From assembly GCF_036245865.1 (NCBI RefSeq), contig NZ_BTTW01000007.1, positions 434,001 to 498,000 of the forward strand: a stretch of 64,000 nucleotides of DNA, in the 5' to 3' direction. The notes under the pieces were generated by a model. That model saw nothing but the letters and a program-made list of their open reading frames with translations, did no database searches and was not told the origin of the DNA. Source of the DNA: Corallococcus caeni. Its GTDB lineage: Bacteria > Myxococcota > Myxococcia > Myxococcales > Myxococcaceae. A program made the position numbers and the translations under genes. Positions within the stretch are counted from its first letter, which is position 1. The number at the start of each line of letters is the position of its first letter. Below, in pieces: positions 47,674-58,013 of the stretch.

Positions 47674-49783
47674 ATGCGGTCCACGCTCCTGCCCATCCTC
47701 CTGTTGTGCGCCGCGCTGGCGAGCGTGGGGGTGGGGGTCTGGACACTCGTGAAGCGCAGCCGGACCACCCTGGTGGAGCAGTTCGCGGGGGACCGGCAGA
47801 AGCAGCTGGACGAGGCCGTGGGCGGCGTCACGGACTCGCTGGAGGAGGTGGGCAAGAACCTGCGCTTCGCCGGGGAGCTGATGTCCCAGCCGGGGAGCCT
47901 GCCGGAGCACCGGCGGGAGCTGCGCGCGCTGCTGGAGGCGGTGGGCCAGTACAAGGCCATCGCGGCGTACGACGGCGACGGCGCGGAGCGGCTCCTGCTG
48001 CTGGACCGAAAGCCGGACGCGCAGGTGTCGCGCGAGGGGCTGGTGGCGGAGATGGCGGGCACGGCGCGCCGGGCGTTGCAGCGTCCGCCGGGGGACCTCA
48101 CCACGTCGCCCATCCTGGACGCGGCCAACGGCGGCTGGCTGCGCATCCTGGCCACGGCGCTGCCCGCGACGGACGGCAAGCCCGAGGGCGCGGTGGCGGT
48201 GCTGGTGGACACGGAGTCCTTCTTCGCGCCGCTGCGCATCGTCACGTCGGACCTGGAGGCGCGGCTCTTGCTCGTGGGCACGCACGGCCAGCCCACGCCC
48301 GCGAGCGACCCGGGCCTGGCGGAGTGGTTCCGCCGCGCGAGCCAGAAGGACGCCGGCGTGCCCGGCTTCGCGTTCCTCGTGTCGCGGCTGAAGGCCGGCG
48401 CGCGCGGCATGCTGCCCCTGTCCGAACAGGAGGCGGAGCGGCTGGGGCTGGGGCGCGCGGAGGTGGTGGCCGTCTACACGCCCATCCGCATGCGCGGCGG
48501 CAGCCACTGGGCGGTGGCGACGCTGGTGTCCACCGCGGCGCTGCGTTCGCACGAGCAGTCGCTGGTGGTGCGGCTCTTGGGCGCGGGCGCGCTGGTGGCG
48601 TTCTTCCTGGTGGCCTTCGCGGTGTACGTGGTGCTGGCGCGGCGCCGCGCGGTGGCGCTCCGGGAGAGCCGCCGGCACGCGGCCCAGCTCGCCGCGCTCC
48701 ATGACCGGACGCGGAAGATCCTGGACCACATCCCCACGGGCGTCCTCGCGCTCACGGCGGACGGGCGCATCAACGCCGTCAACCAGGCCCTGCGCTCGCG
48801 CGTGCCTGGCAACGTGACGGGAGCGCCGCTGACGGCCGCGTTCCCCGGGGCGCCGGCGCCGGTGGTGGAGCGGCTGTCGGCGCTGGTGGCGTCCGCGCGG
48901 CAGGAGGACCGGCCGCTGAGCCTGCTGGGCGAACCGCTGGCGCTCTTTGGCGAGGAGGGCACGTACAACCTGCACGCGGTGCCGCTCACGGCGGAGGATC
49001 CGAAGGAGGAGGCGCGCGTGCTGCTGGTGGTGGAGGACCTGAGCGACGTGCGCGCGCTGGAGACGCAGCTGTTGCGCGCGGAGAAGATGGCCACGGTGGG
49101 CGTGCTGGCCGCGGGCATCGCGCATGAGATCGGCACGCCGCTGGGCGTGGTGCGCGGCCGGGCGGAGTACGTGCAGGGGAAGCTGGGGCCCTCGCACCCG
49201 CAGGGGCCGGGGCTGGGCGTCATCGTGGAGCAGATCGACCGGGTGAGCCGCACGCTGCGCCAGCTCCTGGACTTCTCCCGCCTGCAGCCCGCGATGGTGC
49301 GGCCGGTGGCGCTGGGGCCGCTCGTGAAGAGCGTGCATGAGCTGCTCCAGGTGGAGGCGGAGCGGCGGCGGGTGAGCCTGAGCGTGGACGTGCCGGAGTC
49401 GGTGCCCGCGCTGGCGGCGGACGCGGATCAGCTCCAGCAGGTGCTGATCAACCTCGCGCTCAACGCATGTGACGCGTGCAGCGAGGGCGGGAAGGTGGAG
49501 GTCTCCGCCTCCGCGCTGGCGGGGCCGGAGGAGGGGACCTGGGGCCTGGTCGCGCTCACCGTGCGCGACGACGGGTGCGGGATTCCGAAGGAGCGCCTCA
49601 ACCAGGTGTTCGACCCGTTCTTCACGACGAAGAAGCGCGGCCAGGGCACCGGGTTGGGGTTGACGATGGTGGCCCACGTCGTGCGCAACCACGGCGGCCG
49701 GGTGGAACTGGAGAGCACGCCGGGACAGGGCACCCGCGTCACCGTGCTGTGGCCGGTGGCCCGCGCCGTCCCAGGGGAACGCC

Positions 49784-49806
<23 letters not shown>
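47674..49806 (+). CDS. Membrane sensor histidine kinase
   Basis: 710 residues from ATG 47674. TM1 (residues ~6-28), an extracytoplasmic sensor region of about 265 residues (Cache-like by length and position, not by clear motif), TM2 (~298-320), a PAS-like domain (~345-460: ILDHIPTGVLALTADGRINA), then HisKA with phospho-acceptor His484 (AAGIAHEIGTPLGVV) and the ATPase domain: N box NLALNACDAC, G1 DDGCGIP, F box DPFFTTKK, G2 GQGTGLGLTM. All catalytic boxes are intact. The C-terminus overlaps the start of the NtrC-type regulator by 23 bases, so the two form a cognate pair. The signal sensed is unknown. Confidence 0.92.
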
Positions 49807-51148
<1,342 letters not shown>

Positions 51149-51156
51149 AGGGCCGG

Positions 51157-51194
51157 CGTGGCAATCCGCCACGGGGGGCTGGCGGATTGCCACG
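51157..51194. terminator. Perfect 15-bp stem hairpin after the NtrC-type gene
   Basis: Arms CGTGGCAATCCGCCA (51157-51171) and its exact complement (51180-51194) around an 8-base loop CGGGGGGC, 9 bases after the stop. No T-run follows. Each arm also contains TGGC-N5-GCCA, itself symmetric, so this could be a terminator-like stem or a double protein-binding site, for instance for the Fis-type domain encoded just upstream. Confidence 0.5.
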
Positions 51195-51265
51195 GTCCAC
51201 TGGCGATCACTCCCAGGCCCCGGGGGGCGGTGGTCCAGGCATGTTGCTTGCTGTGACGTGGGGCC

Positions 51266-51631
51266 GTGACGCCCCTGCGCACAACCCGGGCCTTGCTGCT
51301 CGGTGCGGATGAGTCCCTGGCATCGTTGCTGGCGGACGTGCTGGGCGACCTGGGCATCGCCCTGTTCCTGGACGCGGGGGACGCGGCCCGGCCGGACCTG
51401 GTGCTGGCGCACGTGGAGCGCGGTGAGGCCATCCTCCCGGTGCTGACGCGCGCGCGGGCCTGCGCCGCCGCCGCGCCCGTCGTGGTCCTGCTTCCCTTCG
51501 CGGACGAGCGCCTGGTGTCACGCGCCCTGTGTCAGGGGGCCCGGGCATGTTTCGCGCTGGGCCGTCCGCTCGATGAGCTTCGCGCCCTCCTGCGCTCGCA
51601 CTTTCCCTCCTTGGAGACCACCCATGGGTGA
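51266..51631 (+). CDS. Pseudo-receiver (degenerate response-regulator domain) protein
   Basis: 121 residues from GTG 51266; the length and pattern are those of a lone receiver domain (RALLLGADESLASLLADVLG, then RPDLVLAHVERG, VVVLLPFADE, CFALGRPLDELRALL). The phosphoacceptor Asp, expected in DLVLxD, is His, and the conserved Lys before Pro is Arg (GRPLDEL), so it should not be phosphorylated in the normal way. It may act as a protein-binding decoy or adaptor. Overlaps the start of the next gene by 8 bases and follows the NtrC-type gene by 117 bases. Confidence 0.65.
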   Translation: MTPLRTTRALLLGADESLASLLADVLGDLGIALFLDAGDAARPDLVLAHVERGEAILPVLTRARACAAAAPVVVLLPFADERLVSRALCQGARACFALGRPLDELRALLRSHFPSLETTHG

Positions 51632-52145
51632 ACCGATGGCCGTCGTCACGGTGCTGCGTCCCGTTGTCCCCCTGCGCGATGTGGAGCGCCGCCCGGTGGC
51701 CGTGCCGGAGCCGGTGGTGGCTCCGGTGTCGGACGCGGGGGAGCCCTCCCTCTTCCAGGCGGGCCAGGTCCGCGTCACCCGCGACCGGCTGGTCGTGGGC
51801 GGGCAGGCCTGGGCGCTGCGCGACGTGCTCCAGGTGGAGACCGCGCGCCGCACCCCGAAGGTGTGGCCCTACCTGCTCGCGGTGGGCCTGGGGGCGGTGC
51901 TGGGGCTGCCGCTGTTGTCCTGGCTGTCCGTCAGCGTCACGGCATTCCGCGGGGCCTACGAGGCGGGGCTCGTCTTCACCGCCCTGGGCTTCTTCGCGTC
52001 CATGGCCGCGCTGCTCGTGGTGGAGGACACCTACTACCTGGTGCTGGGGCTGCCGGGCGGCGCGCGCCGCGTCTTCGGCAGCCACGACGCCCAGCTCATC
52101 GCGCGGCTTGCGGGGACGGTGCGGGCCGCGTGTCCCCGGCCGTGA
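51624..52145 (+). CDS. Small membrane protein, DUF6232-like
   Basis: 173 residues from ATG 51624 with GGAG seven bases upstream. The central beta-rich segment ([20 protein letters not shown]) precedes two transmembrane helices (about residues 95-120 and 127-147), followed by [20 protein letters not shown] and a final amphipathic helix. This order matches what I recall of DUF6232 proteins, whose function is unknown. The 3' end overlaps the convergent flavin oxidoreductase gene by 50 bases. Confidence 0.7.
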   Translation: MGEPMAVVTVLRPVVPLRDVERRPVAVPEPVVAPVSDAGEPSLFQAGQVRVTRDRLVVGGQAWALRDVLQVETARRTPKVWPYLLAVGLGAVLGLPLLSWLSVSVTAFRGAYEAGLVFTALGFFASMAALLVVEDTYYLVLGLPGGARRVFGSHDAQLIARLAGTVRAACPRP

Positions 52146-53124
52146 GCTGCTCGCGCACCTGCGAGACGAGCTCGAAGGAGCGCAGCCGCGCGGCGTGGTC
52201 GTAGATCTGCGCGGTCACCATCATCTCGTCGACCCCGGTCTGGTCGAGCAGGGACTGGAGCCCCTCGCGCACGCTGGCCGGCGAGCCCACCACGGTGCAC
52301 GCCAGCATGTGCTCGATCTCCGCCAGCTCCATCTCGTTGAGCTGGCCGTCCAGGCTGTCCACCGGCGGCAGGAGCGGACCCGGCCGGCCCCGGCGCAGGT
52401 TGAGGAAGGCCTGGAGCAGTGACGTGAAGAGTCGCTGGGCCTCCTTGTCCGTGTCCGCGGCGAAGACGTTGACGCCAATCATCGCGTACGGCTTCTGGAG
52501 CACGTCCGACGGGCGGAACTGCGTGCGGTACAGGTGCAGCGCGCTCATCATCTGCGCGGGCGCGAAGTGCGACGCGAAGGCGAAGGGCAGGCCCAGGGCC
52601 GCGGCCAGCTGCGCGCTGTAGGTGCTGGAGCCCAGCAGCCACAGGGGCACGTGCAGGCCCGCGCCCGGCACCGCGCGCACGGCCTGCCCCGGCGTGGGGT
52701 CCTTGAAGTAGTTCTGCAGCTCCACCACGTCCTGCGGGAAGCTGTCCGCGCCCAGCCCCCTGCGCAGCGCGGCGGAGGTGCGTTGATCCGTCCCCGGCGC
52801 GCGCCCCAGGCCCAGGTCGATGCGGCCAGGGTAGAGCGTCTCCAGCGTGCCGAACTGCTCCGCGATGACGAGCGGGGCGTGGTTGGGCAGCATGACGCCG
52901 CCCGCGCCCACGCGGATCCGCTTCGTGCCCCCCGCCACGTACCCGATGACCACCGATGTGGCCGCGCTGGCGATGCCCGTCATGTTGTGGTGCTCGGCCA
53001 GCCAGAAGCGCTGGTAGCCCCAGTCCTCCGCGTGGCGGGCCAGGTCCAGGCTGTTGCGCAGGGCGAGGCCGGGATCGCCCCCGGAGATGACGGGGGACAG
53101 GTCGAGGACGGAGAAGGGGATCAT
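52096..53124 (-). CDS. LLM-class (luciferase-like) flavin-dependent oxidoreductase
   Basis: 342 residues, the usual size of a single-component LLM monooxygenase. [13 protein letters not shown] at the N-terminus, [20 protein letters not shown] and [14 protein letters not shown] are hallmark segments of the YhbW-like branch that binds FMN in a TIM barrel. Substrate unknown. ATG 53124 begins where homologues do; a longer frame upstream would add about 42 unsupported residues. Its 322-bp upstream region carries three palindromes. Ends in a tail-to-tail overlap with the DUF6232-like gene. Confidence 0.87.
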   Translation of the reverse strand: MIPFSVLDLSPVISGGDPGLALRNSLDLARHAEDWGYQRFWLAEHHNMTGIASAATSVVIGYVAGGTKRIRVGAGGVMLPNHAPLVIAEQFGTLETLYPGRIDLGLGRAPGTDQRTSAALRRGLGADSFPQDVVELQNYFKDPTPGQAVRAVPGAGLHVPLWLLGSSTYSAQLAAALGLPFAFASHFAPAQMMSALHLYRTQFRPSDVLQKPYAMIGVNVFAADTDKEAQRLFTSLLQAFLNLRRGRPGPLLPPVDSLDGQLNEMELAEIEHMLACTVVGSPASVREGLQSLLDQTGVDEMMVTAQIYDHAARLRSFELVSQVREQLTAGDTRPAPSPQAAR

Positions 53125-53446
53125 CGTGGGGGACCCTCGCGCCAGGGGGCGGAAAGCCCTTCGATAGCCAGGGCCTCCAGGGTTTTCACGGCATTGACGC
53201 ACCGCCCGGGCGCTCGGGCCCTCCCTTCTGCCAGGCAGGGGCACTCCCACCCATCAGCCCGGCTTGCTGCCAGGGCGCGCCCGGGGGCCGAGGCCGCTCA
53301 ACTGGTCCGACAGTAGGACCAGTTCGCCCGAGCCCGAGGCCGCTCAACTGGTCCGACAGTAGGACCAGTGCGCCCGGGGCCGGCCGAGGCCGCTCAACTG
53401 GTCCGACAGTAGGACCAGTTCGCCCGAGGCCGTGCCCGGGAGTGGG
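53125..53446. promoter_or_regulatory. 322-bp intergenic region upstream of the LLM gene
   Basis: No gene seen. The part next to the LLM start should hold its promoter; the distal part (53287-53430) is a tandem palindromic repeat. The region also receives the 3' end of the REC-GAF-GGDEF gene (stop at 53447), so the repeats could act on either gene. Confidence 0.5.
53287..53430. repeat. Three tandem palindromic repeats related to the FadR-like site at 13223
   Basis: Units at 53300-53324, 53346-53370 and 53396-53420, spaced 46 and 50 bases. Each has arms AACTGGTCC and GGACCAGTT (last base G in unit 2) around GACAGTA, preceded by GAGGCCGCTC and followed by CGCCCG. One base differs from the perfect palindrome at 13223-13247 (AGTA here, AGTC there). 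May be an operator array for a GntR/FadR-type regulator or a small dispersed repeat family. Confidence 0.8.
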
Positions 53447-55246
53447 TCAGTCGTGAGAGGGGGCGGCTTTGCGCTCTGGCTTCACCCGGGTCAGGGCGGC
53501 CTGCGCGCGGGCTAGGGTGTCATGCGGATCCTCCTCGCCCTGCACCGTCACGGCGATGGACACGCAGCCGGGCTGGCCGGGCCGGTCGTGGAGCTGCTGG
53601 CGCACGGCCTCCGCGACCACGGCGTCCGCCCCGGGCAGCGCGAGCAGGAAGGTGTCCCCCGTCCATCGCACCGCGAAGCCCGGGGGAGGGCAGAGCGCCT
53701 CCGCGCGCCGGGCCAGCTCCCGCAGCGCGCCGTCGCCCGCGTCGAAGCCGCGCGCGCGGTTGAGGGCGCCCAGCTCCACCAGGTCCACCAGCACCAGGCT
53801 GACGGGTAGCCCTTCACGGCGGCAGCGGCCAATCTCCTTGGCCAGCCGCTCCTCGCCCGCCCGCCGTGTGTCCAGCCCCGTGAGCGCGTCCTGGCGCAGC
53901 AGCCGCTCGCGCGTGCCCATCAGGTCGGAGCCGATGCCCAGGTCCAGCAGCGACAGCAGCTGCGCGACGCCGCCGGGCACCAGGAAGGGGCGCGCCACCC
54001 AGCGCACCACGCGCGGCCGGGGCCGCTCCAGCGACAGCGTCAGGTGCAGCCCGCGCGAAGCCTCCGCCGCCAGGTCCAGCTGCCGCAGCGTGCCGCCCGG
54101 GTCCGCGGTCAGGTTCGCGACGTGCTGGCACAGCGAGTCGAAGGCCATGCCCGACAGCCGGTCCTCTGGCAGCCCCAGCAGCTCCGCCAGCGCCGCGTTG
54201 GCCGCGAACGGCTTGCGGCCCGGGGCCACCACCAGCACCGGCACGTCCAGGGCGCTCACGGCCTCGCGCACCAGCGCCAGCGCCGCCGCCTCCGTGAGCG
54301 CGGGCTCCGGCGCGCGCTGGACGCGCGCTGGGACGGGGCGCGGCCGGTTGGGCGCGGTGGCGCGCTCCAGGTTCTCCGCCACGCGGTTCGCCAGCTCGCG
54401 CAGGGCCGCCAGGTCCTCCGGGCCCAGCATCAGCGGACGCGTGTCGATGACGCACAGCGAGCCCAGCACGTCGCCCGTGGCGGTGACGAGCGGCGCGCCC
54501 GCGTAGCTGCCGACGATGCCGTCGCGCACCAGCGGGTTGTCCCGGAACACCGGGTGGCGCGTGGCGTCCGGCACCACCATGGCCTCGCGGCCCTGCACCA
54601 CGTGGTGGCAGAAGGCCCAGTCGCGCGGCGTGCCGCGTTCCTTCGCGAGCGCGGCGGGCAGCCCCACGTGCGCCTTGAACCACTGGCGGTCGCCCAGCAC
54701 CAGCGTCAGCAGCGCGACGGGCACCCCGAAGGCCTGCGCTACCTCCGCCACCAGCTCCTGCAGCTCCGAGTCGGGAGGCCCCGCGTCCACCAGCTCCAGC
54801 TCGTCGATGCGCGCAAGCCGGCGCTTCTCCTCGTCGCCGGTGGACTCCATCAACATGCTGCCCGCGAGCTGGCCCGCGAGCGCGCGCCGCACGCCGTCGC
54901 GCATCGCCTCCGGACCCGCGCGCCGGCTGAGCAGCGCGTGGATGCCGAGCGCGTCCTTGAGCTGCCACGCGCGCACGCGCAGCTCGTCGAACGCCGTCAC
55001 CACCATCACCGCCGTGCCGCTCGCATCCGGGCGGCCCCGCAGCCACGCGAGCAGCGCGAACCCGTCCACCCTCGGCAGCGCCAGGTCCGTCACCAGCAGC
55101 GTGGGGGCGCCGCGCTGGCGCACCAGCTCCTGCGCCTCCGCGCCATCCCGCGCGGTCGTGCCCTCCAGCCCCTCCTGCTGCGCGAGCGCGAGCAACGCCG
55201 CGGCACGGTGACGATCCGGTTCGGCGATGAGCGCGTAGCGAGGCAT
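53447..55246 (-). CDS. Signalling protein REC-GAF-PAS-degenerate GGDEF
   Basis: 599 residues. Receiver 1-125 with acidic residues in IAEPD and a candidate Asp in LLVTDLALP, though the conserved Lys region reads SRRAG. GAF ~160-300: PRDWAFCHHVVQGREAMVVP and VGSYAGAPLVTATGDVLG then SLCVID, typical of GAF proteins from two-component systems. PAS-like ~325-430. GGDEF-type fold ~440-590 (DALTGLDTRRAGEERL) but with the signature loop reading WTGDTF, so diguanylate cyclase activity is doubtful; it may bind GTP or act as a protein switch. No membrane segment, so cytoplasmic. Lies 129 bp upstream on this strand from nothing coupled; the CHASE2 gene ends at 55376. Confidence 0.85.
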   Translation of the reverse strand: MPRYALIAEPDRHRAAALLALAQQEGLEGTTARDGAEAQELVRQRGAPTLLVTDLALPRVDGFALLAWLRGRPDASGTAVMVVTAFDELRVRAWQLKDALGIHALLSRRAGPEAMRDGVRRALAGQLAGSMLMESTGDEEKRRLARIDELELVDAGPPDSELQELVAEVAQAFGVPVALLTLVLGDRQWFKAHVGLPAALAKERGTPRDWAFCHHVVQGREAMVVPDATRHPVFRDNPLVRDGIVGSYAGAPLVTATGDVLGSLCVIDTRPLMLGPEDLAALRELANRVAENLERATAPNRPRPVPARVQRAPEPALTEAAALALVREAVSALDVPVLVVAPGRKPFAANAALAELLGLPEDRLSGMAFDSLCQHVANLTADPGGTLRQLDLAAEASRGLHLTLSLERPRPRVVRWVARPFLVPGGVAQLLSLLDLGIGSDLMGTRERLLRQDALTGLDTRRAGEERLAKEIGRCRREGLPVSLVLVDLVELGALNRARGFDAGDGALRELARRAEALCPPPGFAVRWTGDTFLLALPGADAVVAEAVRQQLHDRPGQPGCVSIAVTVQGEEDPHDTLARAQAALTRVKPERKAAPSHD

Positions 55247-55375
55247 GGCGGTCCTTTCATGGTGCCACGCCTGTCACGCCCGCGTACCCTGGCCCTTTGT
55301 CCAGGGGCGCGGCGCCAGGCCGTGGGCCGTTCAGGCGAAGCGCTGGAGGATTTCCACGAGCTCCGCCGCGTTCGT

Positions 55376-56833
55376 TCAAGGCTGGGGCTCACCCGGCGCG
55401 GTCCGTGAAGCCTCCCGGCCCGGTCCTGCCTCGGGCTCTCCGTCAAGTGAGGCGGGGGCCTCGCGAGGGAACCGGCCGAACAGGCGCTTGAGTGCGCCGC
55501 TCTGCCGCTGCAGGTCCGCGGTGCGCGCGACGGCCTCCGTCAGCGTCACCAGGACTGCCCCCACCACCGCGGGCAAGAGCGGCACGACCCAGCCTGGGTC
55601 CGCCAGGAGCCAGCCCACGAAGGCCGCGTGCGCGGCGAGCAGCAGCGCCGCCTGGCCCACCACCGCGCCCAGGCTCCGCGCGCGGCGCCTCCGCCACAGC
55701 AGCAGGCCCAGCACCAGCGCCGTCTCCACCGTGCCCAGCAGCTCCGCGGGGCCCGTGGACCGCAGCACCCGGCCGGTGCGCAGGTTGTCCATCGCGAAGG
55801 CGTGGATCTCCACACCCGGCACCGCGAGCTGGCCGGGCAGGGTGCTCTGGCCGTGCAGCCCCGTGGCGGTGACGCCCACGAACACGGTCTTCCCCCGGAG
55901 CGCCAGGTCCAGCCCCACGGAGGACGGGCCCGCGGCCAGCACGTCCGCCAGGCTCACACGCGGCAGCCAGTCCGGCGCGGGCAGCCGCATCAGGGGCGCC
56001 CCGTCGTCGGTGGACGCCACGCGCAAGAGCGGCTCCGAGCGCTCCGGCCACAGCCGCAGCGCCGTCGCCAGCGCGAGCGAGGGCCACGCCTTGCCGTCCA
56101 CCCGCACGGCGTAGGGATAGCGCCGGATGACGCCGTCCGAGTCCAGCAGCACGTTCAGCGTCCCGCTGCTCCAGGCCGCCAGCCGCAGCGGGGCCAGGTT
56201 CGTGGACAGGCCCCTCGCGCCCAGGCGCAGCCGGTCCGCGTCCAGGGGCACCGGCGTCAGCGGGTCTCCCCGCGCGGGCAGGCCCCCGGCGTCCTCCGTC
56301 AGCGCCATGCTGCCCAGGATGACGGTGCCCAGCCCGGAGAAGGCCTCCGTGAGCCGCGCGTCGCCATCCCGCGCGTACAGCCGCGCCTCCAGGTCGCTGG
56401 CCAGCGAGGCGCCCTCGGGCGTCCGGGTGAGGCCCGACGTGCGCAGGCGCTCCAACACGTCCTCGCCCAGGTCCAGCGCGTCGCGGGACTCCGGCGCGTC
56501 GAAGAGGACGTCCACCACCACCGCATTGGGACGGTACGCCGCCAGCGCCTGGAAGGCCTTCGCCCAGGTGGCGCGCGACAGCGGCCAGCGCTCCCCCAGC
56601 GCCGCGAGCGCCCGGTCATCCACCTCCACCAGCACCAGGTCGGCGGTGGGGGGCAGCGGCGGCAGCAGCCGGCTCACCGCGAAGTCATACAGGGCCCGCT
56701 CGCCCGGGCCCGGCGCGCCGCCCGTCAACGCCGTGCCCACCGCGAGCAGCAGGCCCACGCCCACGCCCAGCCCCCGCGGCAGGGCGGGGGAGGACAGCAG
56801 CGAGGACCTGGGACCGCGAGCAGGCAGCGTCAT
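55376..56833 (-). CDS. CHASE2-domain membrane protein without an output domain
   Basis: 485 residues. N-terminal TM, then a CHASE2 extracytoplasmic domain (~50-350) with hallmark strings LVLVEVDDRALAALGERWPL, VVVDVLFDAP and LALRGKTVFVGVTATGLHGQ, then three TM helices (~365-445) and a short basic tail. In related proteins a cyclase or kinase follows the third TM; here nothing does, so the signal must pass through a partner. The ATG at 56833 lies one base after the FecR-domain gene's stop. The FecR-CHASE2 neighbourhood is common in bacterial envelope sensing. Confidence 0.88.
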   Translation of the reverse strand: MTLPARGPRSSLLSSPALPRGLGVGVGLLLAVGTALTGGAPGPGERALYDFAVSRLLPPLPPTADLVLVEVDDRALAALGERWPLSRATWAKAFQALAAYRPNAVVVDVLFDAPESRDALDLGEDVLERLRTSGLTRTPEGASLASDLEARLYARDGDARLTEAFSGLGTVILGSMALTEDAGGLPARGDPLTPVPLDADRLRLGARGLSTNLAPLRLAAWSSGTLNVLLDSDGVIRRYPYAVRVDGKAWPSLALATALRLWPERSEPLLRVASTDDGAPLMRLPAPDWLPRVSLADVLAAGPSSVGLDLALRGKTVFVGVTATGLHGQSTLPGQLAVPGVEIHAFAMDNLRTGRVLRSTGPAELLGTVETALVLGLLLWRRRRARSLGAVVGQAALLLAAHAAFVGWLLADPGWVVPLLPAVVGAVLVTLTEAVARTADLQRQSGALKRLFGRFPREAPASLDGEPEAGPGREASRTAPGEPQP

Positions 56834-56834
56834 C

Positions 56835-58013
56835 TCACCCGGCGACGTCGAAGCTGAAGATCTTCGACGGGTAGCCTACGAAGCCGTCGGCGTCCACCGC
56901 CAGCACCCGCCAGAACCATTTGCCCGCGCCCGGCGCCGCCGCGTCCACCGTGGGGTTCGCCGACTCCTGGACCCTCACGTCGCCCGTGAAGTCCGCCGTC
57001 GCCGCCAGCTCCACCCGGTACAGCTTCGCGCCCGGCACCGCCTTCCAGACGAGCGCGGGCGCCTTCGGGTACGTGCCGCCGCGCGGCCGCTCCAGCGCCG
57101 GGGCCGTGAGGAGCGCGCGGGGCGCTTCCGGCGCCTGGGCCGGCTTCGCCCGCGAACCGAAGCCCGCGCCCACGTCCACGGAGCCCTGCTCCGCGCCCAG
57201 GGCCACCTTGCCCTCCAGCGTCTCCACGCGGCTGGTGCCGTCCTCCTGCTGCGCCACGCGGAAGCGCGTGCCCCGCACGCCGGCCACCGCGCCGCGTGTG
57301 CGCACCTCGAAGGTGGACCCCGCGCCGCCCGGCGCCGCCTGCGTCTCCACCGTGCCCTTCACCAGGTCCAGCAGCACCTTGCGCTGGCGCTCGGCGGTGA
57401 GCTCCAGCGTGCCCAGGCGCACGGCGCTGTGGGGAGACAGGAACAGGTGGCTGCCGTCCGCCAGCGCCAGCTCCGCCCGGCCGGTGTCGCCCGTGGCCAC
57501 GAGCTCGCCCGCGTACAGCGGGTCTCCCGCCACGCGCGGCTTCGGCTCCCCTTCGCCCAGGCTCGCCGACACCGGGCCGCTGGCCGTGCGCAGCCGCGCC
57601 ACCGCGAGCGGCCCGGGGCGCTCCACGTACGCGAGCTGCAACTGGCCCGGCGTGTTGGCGTCGCCCGGGGGCGCCACGAAGGACACCCGCGTGCGGGGGA
57701 TGCCGGCGCTCACCAGCACCTCCGCCGCGGCCTTCGCCACCGCCAGCCCCTGGCCGTCCAGCCGCTCCGCGTCCGGCAGCTTCGCGGCCACGGTGAGGCT
57801 CCGGATGGCGGGGCGCGCCTTCACCGCCTCCGCCACCTCGCGCAGGCAGGCCTCCGTCCGGGCCCCCTTCGCCTCCAGGGGGCGGCCCGTCGTGAGCCGC
57901 CCGTTGTCGAACGTCAGCCCGCCGCAGGCGCTGTCCGCCTCCGCCGCGAACCCCGTGACGGGCAAGGCCGACAGCAGCAGCGACAGCATCAGGCGGGCGC
58001 CTGCCTTCCTCAC
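56835..58013 (-). CDS. Secreted FecR-domain protein
   Basis: 392 residues from GTG 58013, with AAGGAG seven bases upstream and overlapping the OmpA-family stop (GTGA). Signal peptide (MLSLLLSALPVTGFAAEA). The N-terminal segment (~35-120: RSLTVAAKLPDAERLDGQGL) has an OmpA-like periplasmic look. FecR domain ~130-270: SHLFLSPHSAVRLGTLEL and FEVRTRGAVAGVRGTRFRV, the characteristic beta-rich block. C-terminal fibronectin III-like domain (WKAVPGAKLYRVELAATADF). No cytoplasmic sigma-interacting part, so not a classical anti-sigma FecR; more likely an envelope scaffold or sensor working with the CHASE2 protein. Confidence 0.87.
   Translation of the reverse strand: MRKAGARLMLSLLLSALPVTGFAAEADSACGGLTFDNGRLTTGRPLEAKGARTEACLREVAEAVKARPAIRSLTVAAKLPDAERLDGQGLAVAKAAAEVLVSAGIPRTRVSFVAPPGDANTPGQLQLAYVERPGPLAVARLRTASGPVSASLGEGEPKPRVAGDPLYAGELVATGDTGRAELALADGSHLFLSPHSAVRLGTLELTAERQRKVLLDLVKGTVETQAAPGGAGSTFEVRTRGAVAGVRGTRFRVAQQEDGTSRVETLEGKVALGAEQGSVDVGAGFGSRAKPAQAPEAPRALLTAPALERPRGGTYPKAPALVWKAVPGAKLYRVELAATADFTGDVRVQESANPTVDAAAPGAGKWFWRVLAVDADGFVGYPSKIFSFDVAG

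Noticed and set aside
51225-51260. Sigma-54 promoter before the pseudo-receiver gene (TGG...TTGCT)
   Set aside because: The distance between the GG and GC elements is two bases too long for the -24/-12 consensus.
53287-53430. CRISPR array
   Set aside because: Only three units, palindromic over almost the whole repeat, with short spacers that are repeats of each other. No cas gene nearby.
53900-55046. Plus-strand and other-frame reading frames opposite the GGDEF gene
   Set aside because: No recognisable domain and repetitive Ala/Arg/Gly composition; the minus-strand frame has REC, GAF and GGDEF-fold motifs in order.
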